Of a stretch of 64,000 nt of DNA, positions 1-12,206 are shown one piece after another. The notes beneath the pieces were generated by a model. It was not told the origin of the DNA. It made no database searches and was given only the letters and a program-made list of their open reading frames with translations. Source of the stretch: Rosa chinensis (taxonomy: Eukaryota; Streptophyta; Magnoliopsida; Rosales; Rosaceae); contig NC_037092.1 in NCBI RefSeq assembly GCF_002994745.2, positions 83,124,824-83,188,823 of the forward strand, in the 5' to 3' direction. A program made the position numbers and the translations under genes. Position 1 is the first letter of the stretch; each line of letters starts with the position of its first letter.

Positions 1-2784
1 AGAGGAATAAAAATTTCTGTAAAATTCAGTTAGAAACTTGATTACTAGAATAAGTTACATAAATTGGGTTACATATAGCATCCAAAGTTTCCCATATGCT
101 AGTAATAAGTCAGTAAAAAGAGGGGTAAAAAGTTCGTCATGCTTAACCTGAAATGACAGAATGCAAAGTCTTAAATTTGTTTGGGTAAAAACTACTCATC
201 ACATGATGATAAACATCTATATTTCAAACATAACTTTATGTGTATTAATAGTAACCTCTGCAAATGTTCCACCAGCATGACTTCAAGAAGATCAACACAT
301 GCCATGTAGTCCTCAGTCAACAATTTTGAAGCATGTGGTGCAAGCCATACATGTTCTCTATCAGGCGCTATTAATAGAAAAAATTAAAAAATTAAAAATA
401 AACACCAGAGCTTTGAATACCTACCAAGGATATTGGAAGAAGTGATAGCTCATTTTGAGATATCACATACCACATCTTTTCCTTCATCATGGTCTCCGTT
501 AAGTATAAAAAGAGAGAAATGAGGAAGACATCAAGTTGAACATGTGCACTAGATGATGAGAACAGAATTCCAAAACTTTCTTAAAATTAAATGACTACTA
601 AGGAGTCTAAACAAGATTGAGACTTGCTTTGGTGTCAACTGCTACATTTATGCCAACTAATAGCAAGGCATATATACCATCCAAATGCTAAACTCCTTTA
701 GTAAAACCATTTTTGACAAGTTGAATGAGACTGGATTGGTGTGATGAACAATAATTTGGGTGCAATTCAATATATTAAGCACTCAAAGTAGATGCAGATC
801 TCCATAACCATGAAGGACCTTGAAGTAGACAAGTCTTCTCGCCACTGTCACATGTCATACCACCATGTTTTAAGGTGGATGCCCTCTTAATGCAAGCTTT
901 TGTTGAACATATAATGAGAAAGGAAATAGTTTGGGTTCAGTATGTTAAAGTCTGGTATTTATCCTCATTAATGAACATATTAACTATAAAAATAAGAGAT
1001 TGGTTCTCCAAAGGATAACATGTGCAGCCCTACACATATCCTTTGCTGGAAGCTATTAAATTTGGAACACCATCTGTTTAGTACTCATAGCTTACAAATA
1101 AATAACATTTTACACAATTTTGTTTTTATTGAGCACCTAGGCCTCAGATTTAAAAACAAAATGATAAAAATTTAAAAGAAAAAAGAAACAACAATAAAAA
1201 GATAGTTGAAGTACCTGACGCTGCAACACCAACAGCAGAAGAAGTATTGGGCATTACCTTGATAAATCGGCTGTGACCGGCCCAATCCTGAGGAAGATGG
1301 AACAAATTGGTTAGCAAAATACAACAAGCCTGAAGGTCAAAGACTTGAATACATTTGTAAGAAAAATTGAGAGCTCAAAGTCATATGTGAAACTTAAAAA
1401 ATAGAATTAAACACATGAACCACGAGACATAATGGAGATTGAAATGTAGAAGAGAGTAATAGGATGGTGAAAGTGAGAGAGACCTAGAGATCTTTCAGTT
1501 TGACTCCAGCTGCAATGGAAACAAGCAGCTTCTTTGTGGAAAGCAATGGCCTCGGTTGCAAGACTACATCTTTAACTGCATCAACCATTTTAATTAATTT
1601 TCACTAAACAAAAACAAAAACCCAGAATCAAGAAACGTTTGTTTACATACCAACTTGAGGAGTAATCAAAACTCAAATCCTAAGTACGACTTGCAATATC
1701 AGAAAAATAAAGTTTAGTTTAAACAAGTTAACAATCGACACCTACACCAAAAGAAAGAAAAACCAGATCTAGTGAGGTACTACCCAGAACCAAATACCCT
1801 GCCACACTCTTGCTAACCAGAAGAACATCGTGAGAGCGCAGTTCCATAATCATCAAGACCAACAACGGGGGAGAGTGATATGGCATCGAGTCACTTTGTG
1901 GAGAAGTCTCCATATGGGAATAGAAATTGAGAGAGAGAGAGAGAGGGGACAAAAGCTAGGGTTTATGGATGGTAAATTGAGGACTTTCCAAAAGTTCATG
2001 ACTTTCAATCACAGAAGACCCACGAGGAAGGCCGAGAAGATGCAGGAAGACTCCCAGATCTGAAAAAACTCGTCACGAGTGAGGGAAGAGAGAAAGCGTA
2101 TTTTTCTTTCTGTAGTGTAGAACGTGTGGTCTATCTGCTCCGTTTTCCTTTTAAGTGTGAGCTTTTTTTTTATTTTTTTTTATAACTTTTTCACACAACA
2201 CATTTATGAAGTTAAGTTGTCTGATTATGTACATCTTAAATTTGAGTTAAGGGAGAAAGGAGGGAAAGTTCCCGCCTATGTGTAATCAAAGTAGCAGTTT
2301 TGACGTTAGGGACATACATTTCTCATTCAGACAACACAAATAAGCCATTCCGTTTTAGGAGTTTAAATCGTGTACCAGCATTTCACTCAAATATTGGCCT
2401 TTTTGGGGCTACTCACTCACATTTTGGGGTACATATATGTGATTTTCTTCCAAACTTGCACAACGGAAACAAAAAAATGCGTTGTATGTTATTTTGCAAC
2501 TTACTCTCATACAACATATACAACAATACTGTTGTGCAAGGTGAGTCAAAATTTCGACCCAAATTTGAGCAAGGTGAGGGGGGAATTTTTTTTACATTCA
2601 GACAACAGACAAATCCTTAAAACTGTTATACAATAATCTTGAACCCAAAAAAATTGATGTACGATCTCCTTATACAACGCCAATCTCATTAAACTTGTTG
2701 TGTGAAGCAGTTTCAGTGATCACACAATGGAAATTTTTTTTTCGTTGTCTAAAAAATGTAGTGTGATGCAGTTTTTGGCATAGT

Positions 2785-2785
<1 letters not shown>
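1..2785. mobile_element. CACTA-like element A, right part only (left end outside window)
   Basis: The right terminus is at 2785: the reverse complement begins CACTATGCCAAAAACTGCAT, close to the CACTACACCAAAAACTGCAT terminus of the complete element at 10785-16424. The last 600 bases carry many copies of the subterminal motifs TCACACAAC and TCAGACAACA and their complements, as in the other CACTA elements here. No matching left end occurs upstream, so it probably lies outside the window. No transposase is visible. A fragment of a P5C reductase gene lies inside on the minus strand. Bases 1-1200 show no recognisable protein; one exon-like minus-strand stretch near 246-360 is open but I do not recognise it. 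Confidence 0.7.
1215..1585 (-). pseudogene. Pyrroline-5-carboxylate reductase gene fragment, two exons
   Basis: Two minus-strand exons resemble the N-terminal half of P5C reductase, the last enzyme of proline synthesis. The first (about 1585-1484) reads VKDVVLQPRPLLSTKKLLVS then IAAGVKLKDL. The second (1287-1215) reads DWAGHSRFIKVMPNTSSAVG. The second has a CAG acceptor and a GT donor. At the end of the first exon the Gln codon expected after KDL is TAG, a premature stop. The Rossmann-fold start and the catalytic C-terminal half are absent, so this cannot be a working enzyme. It lies inside CACTA-like element A and is best read as a captured host gene piece. The family call rests on the GHSRFI and VMPNT motifs. 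Confidence 0.8.
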
Positions 2786-2848
<63 letters not shown>

Positions 2849-2850
2849 AC
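2786..2850. repeat. Compound microsatellite (CT)n(CA)n
   Basis: About 38 bases of CT repeat pass directly into about 26 bases of CA repeat, starting at the base after the right terminus of CACTA-like element A. Confidence 0.95.
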
Positions 2851-3476
2851 CGCTGGAGAACAAAACCTCGCTCTCAATTGAGATCATCGGACCACCACAC
2901 GCGACCCTAAAGCTACGACGTCGCTGTTCCTTAACCTTCTTCGATCGCTGGCCATCTTTTAAACACACTGCCACCACCAACGTGCTCAGACCAATTCGAG
3001 CTTCAAAACCCAGGATTTCGTCAACCACCGAGGCCAAATAACCACCGGACGACCCGGTTGCGGGAGCTCTTAGCTCTTCTCCATGAGGTAATTTTTCTCT
3101 CTTTTCTTTATTAGATTTCAATTTCGATGCATTTTGTTTGTTTTGTTTATAATAACTTAACTGACCGGAGGTGGAGGTGGGTATAAACACAGATATTTGT
3201 TTCATTTTGAGAATGCATGCTCTTGGAGGTGGAGGCCATGGCGGGTTCTGGGGTTGGGACTCTCTACCAAAGAAAACCCACAACAAAGAAAGTGATTTCA
3301 TAGTTCTGGGTTTTTGGTTCTTTGGTAGTTTTCCATTATGGATTTTGATTCGGAAGTTGGTTGTTGTGAGCTTCCAGGTGATCTTGAACTCCGTTTAGTA
3401 CTTGAACTTGCCACTGATTCTGAGTTATATAAGTTGTTTTCAGTTCTTATGAGATTGGGTTACTGGGTTTTTGCAG

Positions 3477-3672
3477 GTGAAGTATTCGCAAGAGCTGGAC
3501 AACTATACCAAGTGTAAGTAATTTGTAGTTTAACCAATGTGTTTTGTTTTGTAGGCTTATTAGTATGAGTTTGAGTTTTTTGGGTGTTCATGAAAATATA
3601 ATGGTTTTATTGTTTTGCAATGATGAATCAGTCTGCAAAGCCAGAGGCAGCGATCTCCGGGTTCATTTTAAG
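3477..3672 (+). pseudogene. Ribosomal protein L17 (uL22) N-terminal gene fragment
   Basis: Exon 3477-3513 and exon 3632-3672, joined at a GT-AG intron, read VKYSQELDNYTK then [14 protein letters not shown]. This matches the start of cytosolic 60S protein L17 (known form [26 protein letters not shown] up to a few changes). A 5' exon may end at ATGAG near 3080-3086, as a GTAAT donor follows, but this would not keep the frame. The remaining three quarters of the protein is missing; after the second exon come intron-like DNA and then a CACTA element at 4201. Four substitutions at normally conserved positions and no visible 3' part indicate a fragment. It lies between elements A and B and may be part of a larger nested element. 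Confidence 0.75.
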
Positions 3673-5052
3673 GTACCCAGAAATTGATATAGTAAATAAG
3701 TTGACTTGTATTTAGTGTTTATTGTTATGGTGATGGAATTGGGCTTTTTAGTTGTGACTTGCTTGCACTTTGATGCCATTGTCTAGATTGTTATGTTGGT
3801 GGTGCTTTTAGTTCTAGTTTTCGTATTGTTCTTGTCGTGAATAGTCATGAGCATTAGGAAGTTCTTAGGCTGCAATTTTGTTAAATGATTTTAAATGATG
3901 AATACTATTTCACTACACGTTTGGATAGTCTTTGATATGACTAGATGCAATACATTTGGAATGGATTACAAATAACAATGTACAATTTTGTTTTCTTCTT
4001 CCTCTGACTCATATCTAATACATATGATTTGTTTACGACACTTGAGTCACCAAATGTACGTATACAACACTTCATGTCCTACTCTTAAGCCTCATTTTAA
4101 TATTTGCATATGTAAATCATTTGGTGAGAAAAATTGTGGAACACCTCGGGTGACTCTAGCATTGCTGATATTGTTTATTTATAGTGTTGGACAAAACTAA
4201 CACTACTACAATAAGTTAATCAGACGACAAAGATTTGGAGTTGTGTGATGACCAGCCTCACTGTCGTCTAAACCAGTGTTGTGTGATTGAAAAATCACCA
4301 CCGTTGTGCAATATTCATTTCCTCAACAGATAATTATTTCCGTTGTGCGAATTCTGCACATGCATGTGCCTGGCATGGCATGCGCGGGGATGCCTCGGCA
4401 TTGACATGGCCATTCAGACAACAAAAAATGAAATTTAGCTGTTGTCTGAGATTCATAACACATAACAGCTATATTGTTTATTTGTTGTCTGAGATTCATA
4501 ATACACAACAGATATAATTTGTTCTTTGTTGTCTGAGATAAGTAACAGACAACTACAATGAAATGACATCTCTTGTCTGTTGATTGATTCAGACAGCAGG
4601 GATAATTTTATTTCTGTTGTGTGTTATGAATCTCACACAACAAAATTTTGTTATTTTCTGTTGTTGGTTGTTAGTTCACACAACAACTATATTGTCTTAA
4701 CTGTGGTGTGAATATTGTAATTGATTTGGCTAACATCTAGTAATTGTTGTACGAGAAGTCTTAATTTTGAATCCTTTTACAGTCAGACAACATATTATTC
4801 TGCATTGTGTTGTATAACTGAACCTTGGACAACAACAAGAATATTCACAGAAATAATGCTCGATATATTACCATATAAACAGTACTATAATCCATATAAT
4901 TCAAGTACCATTATTCAAACATCTATACATTCAAGTAACTAGATAATGTACCAAACAAGAGCATTCCTAGCTATACATGAATCAAAAACATTCGTATTCT
5001 CAATGGCTCTTATCCTTCAGCTGCCTTTGGCTTCATTAAAACCTGGAAGGAC

Positions 5053-5145
5053 CTGCTCCAATTGCTTTATACTTTTTGCAGATTTAAGATCATCAGGAAG
5101 GAGATCAACTTCCTTCACTGCACACAAAGCCCCAGTTTCTTTGCA
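5053..5145 (-). pseudogene. YODA/MAPKKK-like kinase exon fragment
   Basis: The minus-strand stretch reads ETGALCAVKEVDLLPDDLKS then AKSIKQLEQ and ends at GAGCAG followed by a GT donor. This matches the part of the plant MAPKKK (YODA class) kinase domain containing the VAIK-type lysine (here CAVKEVD) and the start of helix C. The usual next residues (EIKVL...) are not present downstream. Only about 30 codons of one exon are left, inside CACTA element B, with in-frame Lys intact but no other kinase motif. Confidence 0.7.
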
Positions 5146-5986
5146 ATATATTTAGAAGAAGTAATCAGCAGAAGAACAGCAGACCTCAATCTGTGAATAG
5201 AAATAAGCTCAGCAAATATATAGCTCGATGATCTCCTGAGCTGCCATCATATTCTCTTCTCTAATAATATGCTCTACCTGAAATGTTGCACACTGAAACT
5301 TCATGTTCTATGCATCAGATACACTGATATCTATCTTTGGCCGGTAAAATGCACCATCCCCTTCATTTATTTGTATCATGACTGAAAATGTAAAACTCCG
5401 CACACAAACAATCATTCAGAGGCACCTATAAAATAAATAGATAAATAAATTACACTAATAACCAACATTTACATATAGAAACTACAATTACAGTTTCCCC
5501 TACATTTGGAGCAATTCCAGTCCCCCTACATTTGAATTTCCCAAGTTGCAATTACACACAAACTATATATTCGGTATAATACAAAAATTAACTAAAAAAT
5601 TATTCAAAACAAAAAACAAAGTATATGAGATGCAATACCTTGGCAGATCTATCTCATTTCTATGAGAAACATTTCCAATTGAAAGTCCAGCAAACTGTAA
5701 ACAATACTAATAACTTGAGTAGAGACCAACTGGTACAAACCATTTTGGTTTCATCTCGATATTGGGCTCAAATAGAAAGGCTTTTCTCACCTGTGGTATT
5801 CAGCATAGTCAAAGTCATAGCCAATCGGCAGCTCAAATAACCTGAACATAGAATTCACATCTGCCAAAAGGAAAAAAAAAAGATAAACATCAATAACCAT
5901 ACAACTTCAAATTCAGCCCCGGATTCAACTTCTTTAGGCATCATCAAGAAACTTGAAAATATAAGATCCCTGACTTGTTTCCTCAC

Positions 5987-6045
5987 CTTGAATGCTTGGG
6001 TGACAACTGGAAAACTGCATAATCAAGAGGCATATCAGATTTCAT
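5987..6045 (-). pseudogene. CIP7-like protein first-exon fragment
   Basis: The minus strand reads MKSDMPLDYAVFQLSPKHSR from an ATG at 6045, ending at AAG followed by GTGAGG, a good donor site. This resembles the N-terminus of plant COP1-interacting-protein-7-related proteins (PLDxAxFQLSPxxSR). The protein's next exon is not recognisable downstream. It is a single captured first exon within CACTA element B. Identification rests on about 15 residues, so confidence is moderate. Confidence 0.55.
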
Positions 6046-6360
6046 TTTCTCCTCCACTCTAGTTCCTTTACTCCACAAGCCTCTTCATAAAAAGATGTAA
6101 TCTTTAGCCCCAAATGCCACAGACCCTCAGCATTCTGATTAATTCATCTGGAACTTTTACTTTATATATATACAGTTTTTGAATATATATGTTGTTCCAC
6201 TCAACTGGTGTTACTACACAAAATTACCAATGAAGCCGCAGGCACAATACCCTAGGAATTGAATGATATAAAGAAAGGAGAGCGAAACAAATTAAAAAAT
6301 TAAACTGAATGCAAAACTTGAGTGCACACATCAAACCATGAATCACAAAATAAGATTACA

Positions 6361-6546
6361 CAATCATCCCAATCTATAGCAAACCTGCAATCTATTTTCC
6401 AGGCCATGTCTCCCCAGATCAATAACTAGAGCAACATGGTTGTTGTATGTGTTCAAGAAAGAATGTCTATCAAGGTTACTTTTTGACACCTGGAACCCTT
6501 CACTTATGCAGCTATTGGATCCTGCATCAAAGGAGGAGAATGGCAT
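6361..6546 (-). other. Open minus-strand stretch in element B, not recognised
   Basis: About 60 codons are open on the minus strand (starts MPFSSFDAGSNSC, ends QVCYRLG). It lies between the CIP7-like and BPA1-like exons, in the same orientation. No family is recognised. It could be another captured exon or chance. Confidence 0.25.
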
Positions 6547-6758
6547 TCATCCACAAGAAAAAATAACAAAATATAAATCCGCTTGACTACTGAATTAGAT
6601 GAATGAAGAGTTCTTTTTTTTGCATAAAACAAGCAATTAACAAATTCAATTGCTTAAAAAATAGCTCTCTGAAATTTGTAGCACAGTTGATTATTAGAGG
6701 GTGGATACACACATGTAACTTTGTTTTGCATAAATAATACAGAGTGAAGCAAGCCTAC

Positions 6759-7653
6759 CTTTGCAGTCAAGTTTGACACAGCCATATGGAACTTTTCTCT
6801 GGTTTTCGTACCTGCAGCCTGCCCTGCCTTTGCCACCTTGCTAAAAGCACCATTGAACCAAGTTGCTCTCGCAGTCACATACCTATCAGCACCAAATGAG
6901 AATTGTTAGCTAAAATTTGTTTCTTACATTCATCTAAATTAAGCTGGAGTAAAACAACTCTTGAGAGGTCATCAACTCTGCCTTTGTTTAACCACAAAAT
7001 TCTTTATCATATCTTTTTATATCTACATTACTTTTTCTAGAGTAGATAACCATATGAGCAGGTCACTACCTAGAAACACCAAACAGGTACAGGCATTTTG
7101 ATTTTAGGGTAGATAGAATGTTATAATCGTCTTATACTACTATACATGTAACTTAAGTAGAAAAGAAATTCAAGTTGAAGAATCTACGAAAAGAAACATC
7201 AAAGAACTACAATGGTACAGCCTTGTGAGAGTGTAACGATGCTTGGGGTAAAGATCCTGCTATATGCATGTCCAAGATGTTTACGCTAAAAGCGAACTTT
7301 TTTTTTTAACTTTTTTTTTTTTCTGGGAGATTGATGTCTGAAGAATGTGGTATGGCTTCCTACTAAATAAACTACCAAGTGGCCTAGAAACATCAGTATA
7401 AAATATCTCCAATGGATGCCCATAAAAATAGTCTACAAATAGATTCTTATCCTGATTTACAAACAATTATGCACTATCAGCATTGTTTTTATGCAAGGTA
7501 TGCAATAATTTACATGCTAATGAGCAGAAAACCCAAACCAAAATTGGAGGATCATATTTTCTTGGGCTCATATCACATACCTGCTTGTTTTGACAGCTGA
7601 TCCAGTATCATTTAATTTTCTCTCTGCTGCAAATATTGCTGCCATTGTTTTAT
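6759..7653 (-). pseudogene. BPA1-like RRM protein C-terminal exons (two) fragment
   Basis: Exon 7653-7581 reads DKTMAAIFAAERKLNDTG and SAVKTS, and exon 6882-6759 reads RYVTARATWFNGAFSKVAKA and then GTKTREKFHMAVSNLTAKV. Both have AG acceptors and GT donors, and joining them keeps the frame across the Ser-Arg-Tyr junction. The order (AAERKL, then RYVxxxATWxxGAFSKVAKA, then KTREK) matches the C-terminal half of plant RRM proteins of the ACD11-binding-partner (BPA1) type. The RRM domain itself is missing. The fragment lies inside CACTA element B and includes one retained intron, so it was captured as genomic DNA, not as cDNA. Confidence 0.65.
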
Positions 7654-7882
7654 CTGCAATTATTTATCCATACATCCCATTTATCTGCTGATATATTAAC
7701 AAATGGATTTCATGCATATAAATAATTCACAGTCCCCCAAAGAGAAGGTTGAGAACTATCAGACATACAAAGATAGCTTAATATTCTTCATAACAAGATG
7801 CATGTTCGATATAATTTGTAAATCACAATGCTTCATGGCAAACACCACTTGTAAAAAACATAATATAACAATCATATAGATT

Positions 7883-7915
<33 letters not shown>

Positions 7916-7940
7916 CTGTATATCATCAACAGTGTGTTAC

Positions 7941-8290
7941 CTTCATCTGCCACAGCTTCCACATGATTTTCAGATTTTCATTATCAATCACACTAAATGA
8001 GATGTTTCCCAGCCACAAGACTGCAGCAAGCATTGCAAAGACACTTTGTTGGTCTTCCTTGTTAATATGGACAACATCTAGAGCTTCCTGAAAATAGTGA
8101 GTTCTCATGCATGTAAATACACATTCCTAATCATATATCTTTATGAATGCACAGGAAGAGATGATCTGTTGAATTCAAAATGCAAACCTACCTTGACCAC
8201 ACGAAATTCTTCAGCATCATCAACTCCAGTAATGGAATAACAATTGCTTTACTGCAGATATTTGTACTCATCTGCACTCTTCAAGTTCAG
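7941..8290 (-). pseudogene. Myosin VIII motor-domain fragment, two exons
   Basis: The upstream exon (about 8290-8192) reads LNLKSADEYKYLQ, stop, SNCYSITGVDDAEEFRVVK. The downstream exon (8087-7941) reads EALDVVHINKEDQQSVFAML then AAVLWLGNISFSVIDNEN. This is the region of the plant class VIII myosin motor before the relay helix (AVLWLGN is diagnostic). Splice sites are kept. Two lesions are seen: an in-frame TAA in the first exon, and an exact 8-bp tandem duplication (TGAAAATC twice) after DNEN, which shifts the frame away from the expected HVEAVADE. A long poly-T run (7888-7915) follows in the intron. Captured within CACTA element B. Confidence 0.85.
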
Positions 8291-10091
8291 CATCTCTGTC
8301 ACATGCAATCAAGGGAACAAAAAATGAAAATGGTATTGGAAAAGAACATAATTTGGCAATAAAAATAGTTGAACTTTTAAATCCAGCCAATACACAAAAC
8401 ATACTGTGCATTAGCTATAAATACACACATTACGTTATAAGCATGCATCTACAAGTTGTGCAGGTGTGCTAGGTGTTTGTGACTGTCGTAAGTATTTAGC
8501 TGAACCTATAATAGAAGACACAATAAATTGGTTTGAGGGCAACATGAATTATAACAATCAAAATATAAGGTATTGGACAATATACTTAACTAAAATAGTA
8601 AGCTTAAACTTTTTCCTGTAAACCCAGAGAAACAAAACCACAATTTCAATTTGTACTTCAAATTACACAGAGAAACAAGAAAATCGAAGAACAATACATA
8701 AAGACTCAACCTTTAGCACTATACCACTAAACCCAAATTCATTTAAACAAAGATAAAGTTTTTTCTGTAAACAAACCTTTTGTCAGAGTGAGAGAGATCC
8801 AAATCCCAAATCCGCTACGAGAGAGTGTGAGAGAGGACTAACAGAGGATAACAGTAAGCTTAAACTTTTTCCTGTAAACCCAGAAAGAAGAACAAACCCA
8901 AGAAAGTTCTTGCAAAAAAAAAAAGAAGCCCAAATTTCACCAGAGAAGTAAAGTGGACATGGAATCAGCTCTTGATAATGTCGACCGGTGAAGTAACAGT
9001 CCGGGAAAGAGGGACAATGGTGGTTGATGGTCAAGACAGACCAAGATCTATGCAAATCCACTAAAATTATCCAAAGAAGAAGAAGAAATCCAGAAAGAAG
9101 AACAAACCCAAGAAGAAGAACAAACCTTTTTGGGGAAAGAAATTCCAAAGTATCAATGACCTTAGTCTACCATCAGAATGGAACCCTGAAACAAACCTTC
9201 AATCCATTGTAATCACTGACTCTTTCATTCGGAAAACAATAGAAAACTGAAACAAGGCGAAAGCGCATGAAACAAACCTGAAGAACTTCGTTTCGAAGCC
9301 CTAGTTTTCCAAATCTAGATCCAAATCGTAATAGGGATGGTAGTAGAGAAGTGGGTTTGATTTCTAGGGTTTGATTCATCCTTTGGTTGCTGGCTGTTTT
9401 GGATTTGGTTTCAAGTAAGAGTGGGTTACTGTTTTGAAAGGATTGAGTAAGAGTGATTGTCGGGTTTGGTGGGAGTAATTGGGGGAGAGTAAAAGAGTAA
9501 GAGTGGTTGTCAGGCTTCAATTAAGTTGTTTAGTGGGAAACTTCAATTTGTCTCAAGTTTCTCCAACAACAGATAAATAAAAGACCGTTGTATGAGTGTC
9601 TTATGACAAGACAGGTTGGGAGGGAAAATTTGCCGCCTATGCCTACATAGGTTTCATCAAATTGAAACTTTGCCGCGCTATGCAACTTGCAGAGTTGCTT
9701 CCATGCTCAGACAACAGAACTATGACAATTTGTTGTACAAATTTGTGCGTCTTACACTAGGTGTACCTAGAGGATTTCTCAAAGTTCATACAACATTTCT
9801 TATACAAAAGAAATAAAAAAAACTGTTGTGTGGGTAGTTCAAATTGAGCTCCTTATGGGAAGGAATTATGTGCTCATTTCCCTCCATCTAGGCCTCACAT
9901 TCACACAATGGAAACTTCTTAACTAAGTTGTGCAATATCTTCTTAAAAAAAAAGTTTTCAATTTGCTTACATTCACACAACAGAAACATATTTTTACCGT
10001 TGTGTGATAGAGTTCGTGTTAACACACCACAACAAATTTTAGTTCTATTGTGTGATGAGTGTTGTGTGTTTCGATTTTTGTAGTAGTGTAA

Positions 10092-10784
10092 TATATGTAA
10101 ATTGTGATGGGATATTCATAAGTAGACAAATAACATGCATAATTTCTTTTGTAGGGTATTCTTTATGTTTATTTTTTGTATGATCTTTTTGGAAGTAGGT
10201 GGGGACTAATGCTCGAATTGTGGAAGGAGATCCAGGTAAGGTAACTTGCAAGGTATAATCTTTACTCTGTGACTCACTCCTTTGTTATTTTTTTCTATCA
10301 ATTTGTCTCTCATCCATATAATTGTTCCTGGAAAAGGTACTATTTCCTTTTTATAATTGGAACCCTAAACTTCACTGGATTCTTAAAATATAAACTAAAA
10401 CATATCTATCTTGAATTGGCAGAAGCTGGAGAACAGTCATTGATCTAGCTAGTGGAACTCACGGTATGTTTAGAACTGTTGTTCAGTATTTAACTATTCT
10501 CTGTCTTGGCTTTGTGCTGCATTTTGGGCTCTGGAGCTTTAAAAGTTCTCCCACATTTTAGCTTTCCAACTGCTATTGGATTTGAAACTTGAAAGCCTTG
10601 ATACAAGTTCTAAATCTCTAATGTATTACCTATTGAGACATGATTAGGGTATTATTCATTTTACGATTGATATACCAGTTAAAGCCTAGGGGGATAATTT
10701 TGGCTTTGTGGTAGTGGTTATTATTCATTGCTATGACTGAAAATTGACTGAGACTTCTTACTTTATTTTTGAATAGTTATAGTA
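10092..10784. other. Spacer between CACTA elements B and C
   Basis: About 690 bases. Two plus-strand exon-like pieces with AG/GT borders are present (about 10200-10235, ending GGAGATCCAG before GTAAGG, and about 10422-10463, ending CTCACG before GTATGT), but I do not recognise a protein. Otherwise nothing seen. Confidence 0.4.
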
Positions 10785-12206
10785 CACTACACCAAAAACT
10801 GCATCACACAACAGTGATCACACAACGGAGAACAAATCCTCTGTTGTCTGTTGATGACAATTGAATCATACAACATATTTAATAAATCTTCATTGTATAA
10901 AGATGCTCAAATTCTAAAACTTCTAGTCAGGAGGTGATGGCACAACAGAAAGAAAGCTTATCTGTTGTCTGAATGAAAAAAAAAAGACCAGCATATTTCC
11001 CTCCTACAATTGAGTCAAATTTGGCTCCAAATTGTACCCTAGATGCCATTAAATTGGACAACAGTTTAGTTACTTCCGTTGTAGGAGTATATCTGCAAAT
11101 CATCATACAATGGTTTTTAATATTCTGTTGTGCAAGTGAGTACCAAAATTTGGAAATGGCTCCAAAATGACATTCATTCCCCCCAAAATGAGAAAATTCG
11201 GCTGCAATTGTTTGTTATGCTTGCAAGTTCCAACAACAGAATGAACTATTTTTGTTGTGTGAATGAGAAATGACTAGCCTAAGCGCGCAACCTAACATTT
11301 TGATTGCAGAGGCGGGAAATTTCCATCTTTCATTCCCTCAGCTATGTAACAAATCAGACAACGTAAATGTATCTATACGTTGTCTGTCTGACTTAAAAAA
11401 AAAAAATAATAATAATGCTTATTGCCTTAGGCAACTCGAGGGCACACTTAATGCCTTGGCCATTTTTCATGTCTGAGAAAGAAACCCTGAGCTTTTCTTC
11501 ACTTCGAGCAAAATCTGGAGCTTTTCTTCATCATCTTCTCAAAACACTTAGCCATCACAAATCACCATCTTTCAAAGTCTGGATTTAGATTCTATTCGAT
11601 TTGGGTTCTACTCGATTAGGTTTCGAGTTGGGTTCAATTTGGGGATTTTTCATTCTGCTGAAATGGGGGATTTGGGTTCTGACCAATCAGTTGGGTTCTA
11701 CTCGATTAGGGTATTTCTTCTGCCCTAGAGAGAAGATAAATCTCATTCTTTGCAAGCTCCAGACTGGTTATTTCTTCTCTTCTTCTCTTATTCTCTTCTC
11801 TCCCAGAAGCCTTAACTCCTCTTCAAGGCTTCAACATCGTGCCTTGGCTCCGACACCTTCTTCCACCAAATCCAATCACAGCCACCAAACTCTAATCAAA
11901 ACCCCATAATCCTGTCGTCTTCTCTAGTTCTTGAAAGTCTACCCGTCTCTGGCCAAACCCCAACTCAACCCTAAAAAGAATCTCCATCGAAGCACCCGGT
12001 CGAAGTCTTCGCTCGAATCCGAGACAATCCCTGAGCCAAAGACACGCAACACCTGCGAAATCAGTCAAGTTCCGAACTTGGTCTCATATTTTGGTTCGTT
12101 TCCTTAAGGTTTAGATACCCTCTTCTTCTTCTTCTTGCTTTGCATTGGTTTCAAGTAAGATTAGGTAGTCTCAGTTCTGTAGTTGAGCTATTTGCTTAGA
12201 GAGAAG

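Larger units (their letters stand above)
4201..10088. mobile_element. CACTA-type element B, 5888 bp, complete, carrying host gene fragments
   Basis: The left end starts CACTACTACAATAAG and the right end, reverse complemented, starts CACTACTACAAAAATCG. It is flanked by the 3-bp direct repeat TAA (4198-4200 and 10089-10091), the TSD length expected for CACTA/EnSpm. The outer several hundred bases at both ends are full of TCAGACAACA and TCACACAAC motifs in both orientations, which in this superfamily serve as transposase-binding subterminal repeats. No transposase-like reading frame is visible, so it is non-autonomous. The interior holds minus-strand exon fragments of at least four unrelated genes, annotated separately. 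A 36-bp direct repeat occurs at about 8599 and 8851. Confidence 0.85.

Noticed and set aside
2720..3301. 193-codon minus-strand ORF
   Set aside because: Runs through the CT/CA microsatellite and a CACTA terminus; no domain, poly-Glu-Arg from the repeat.
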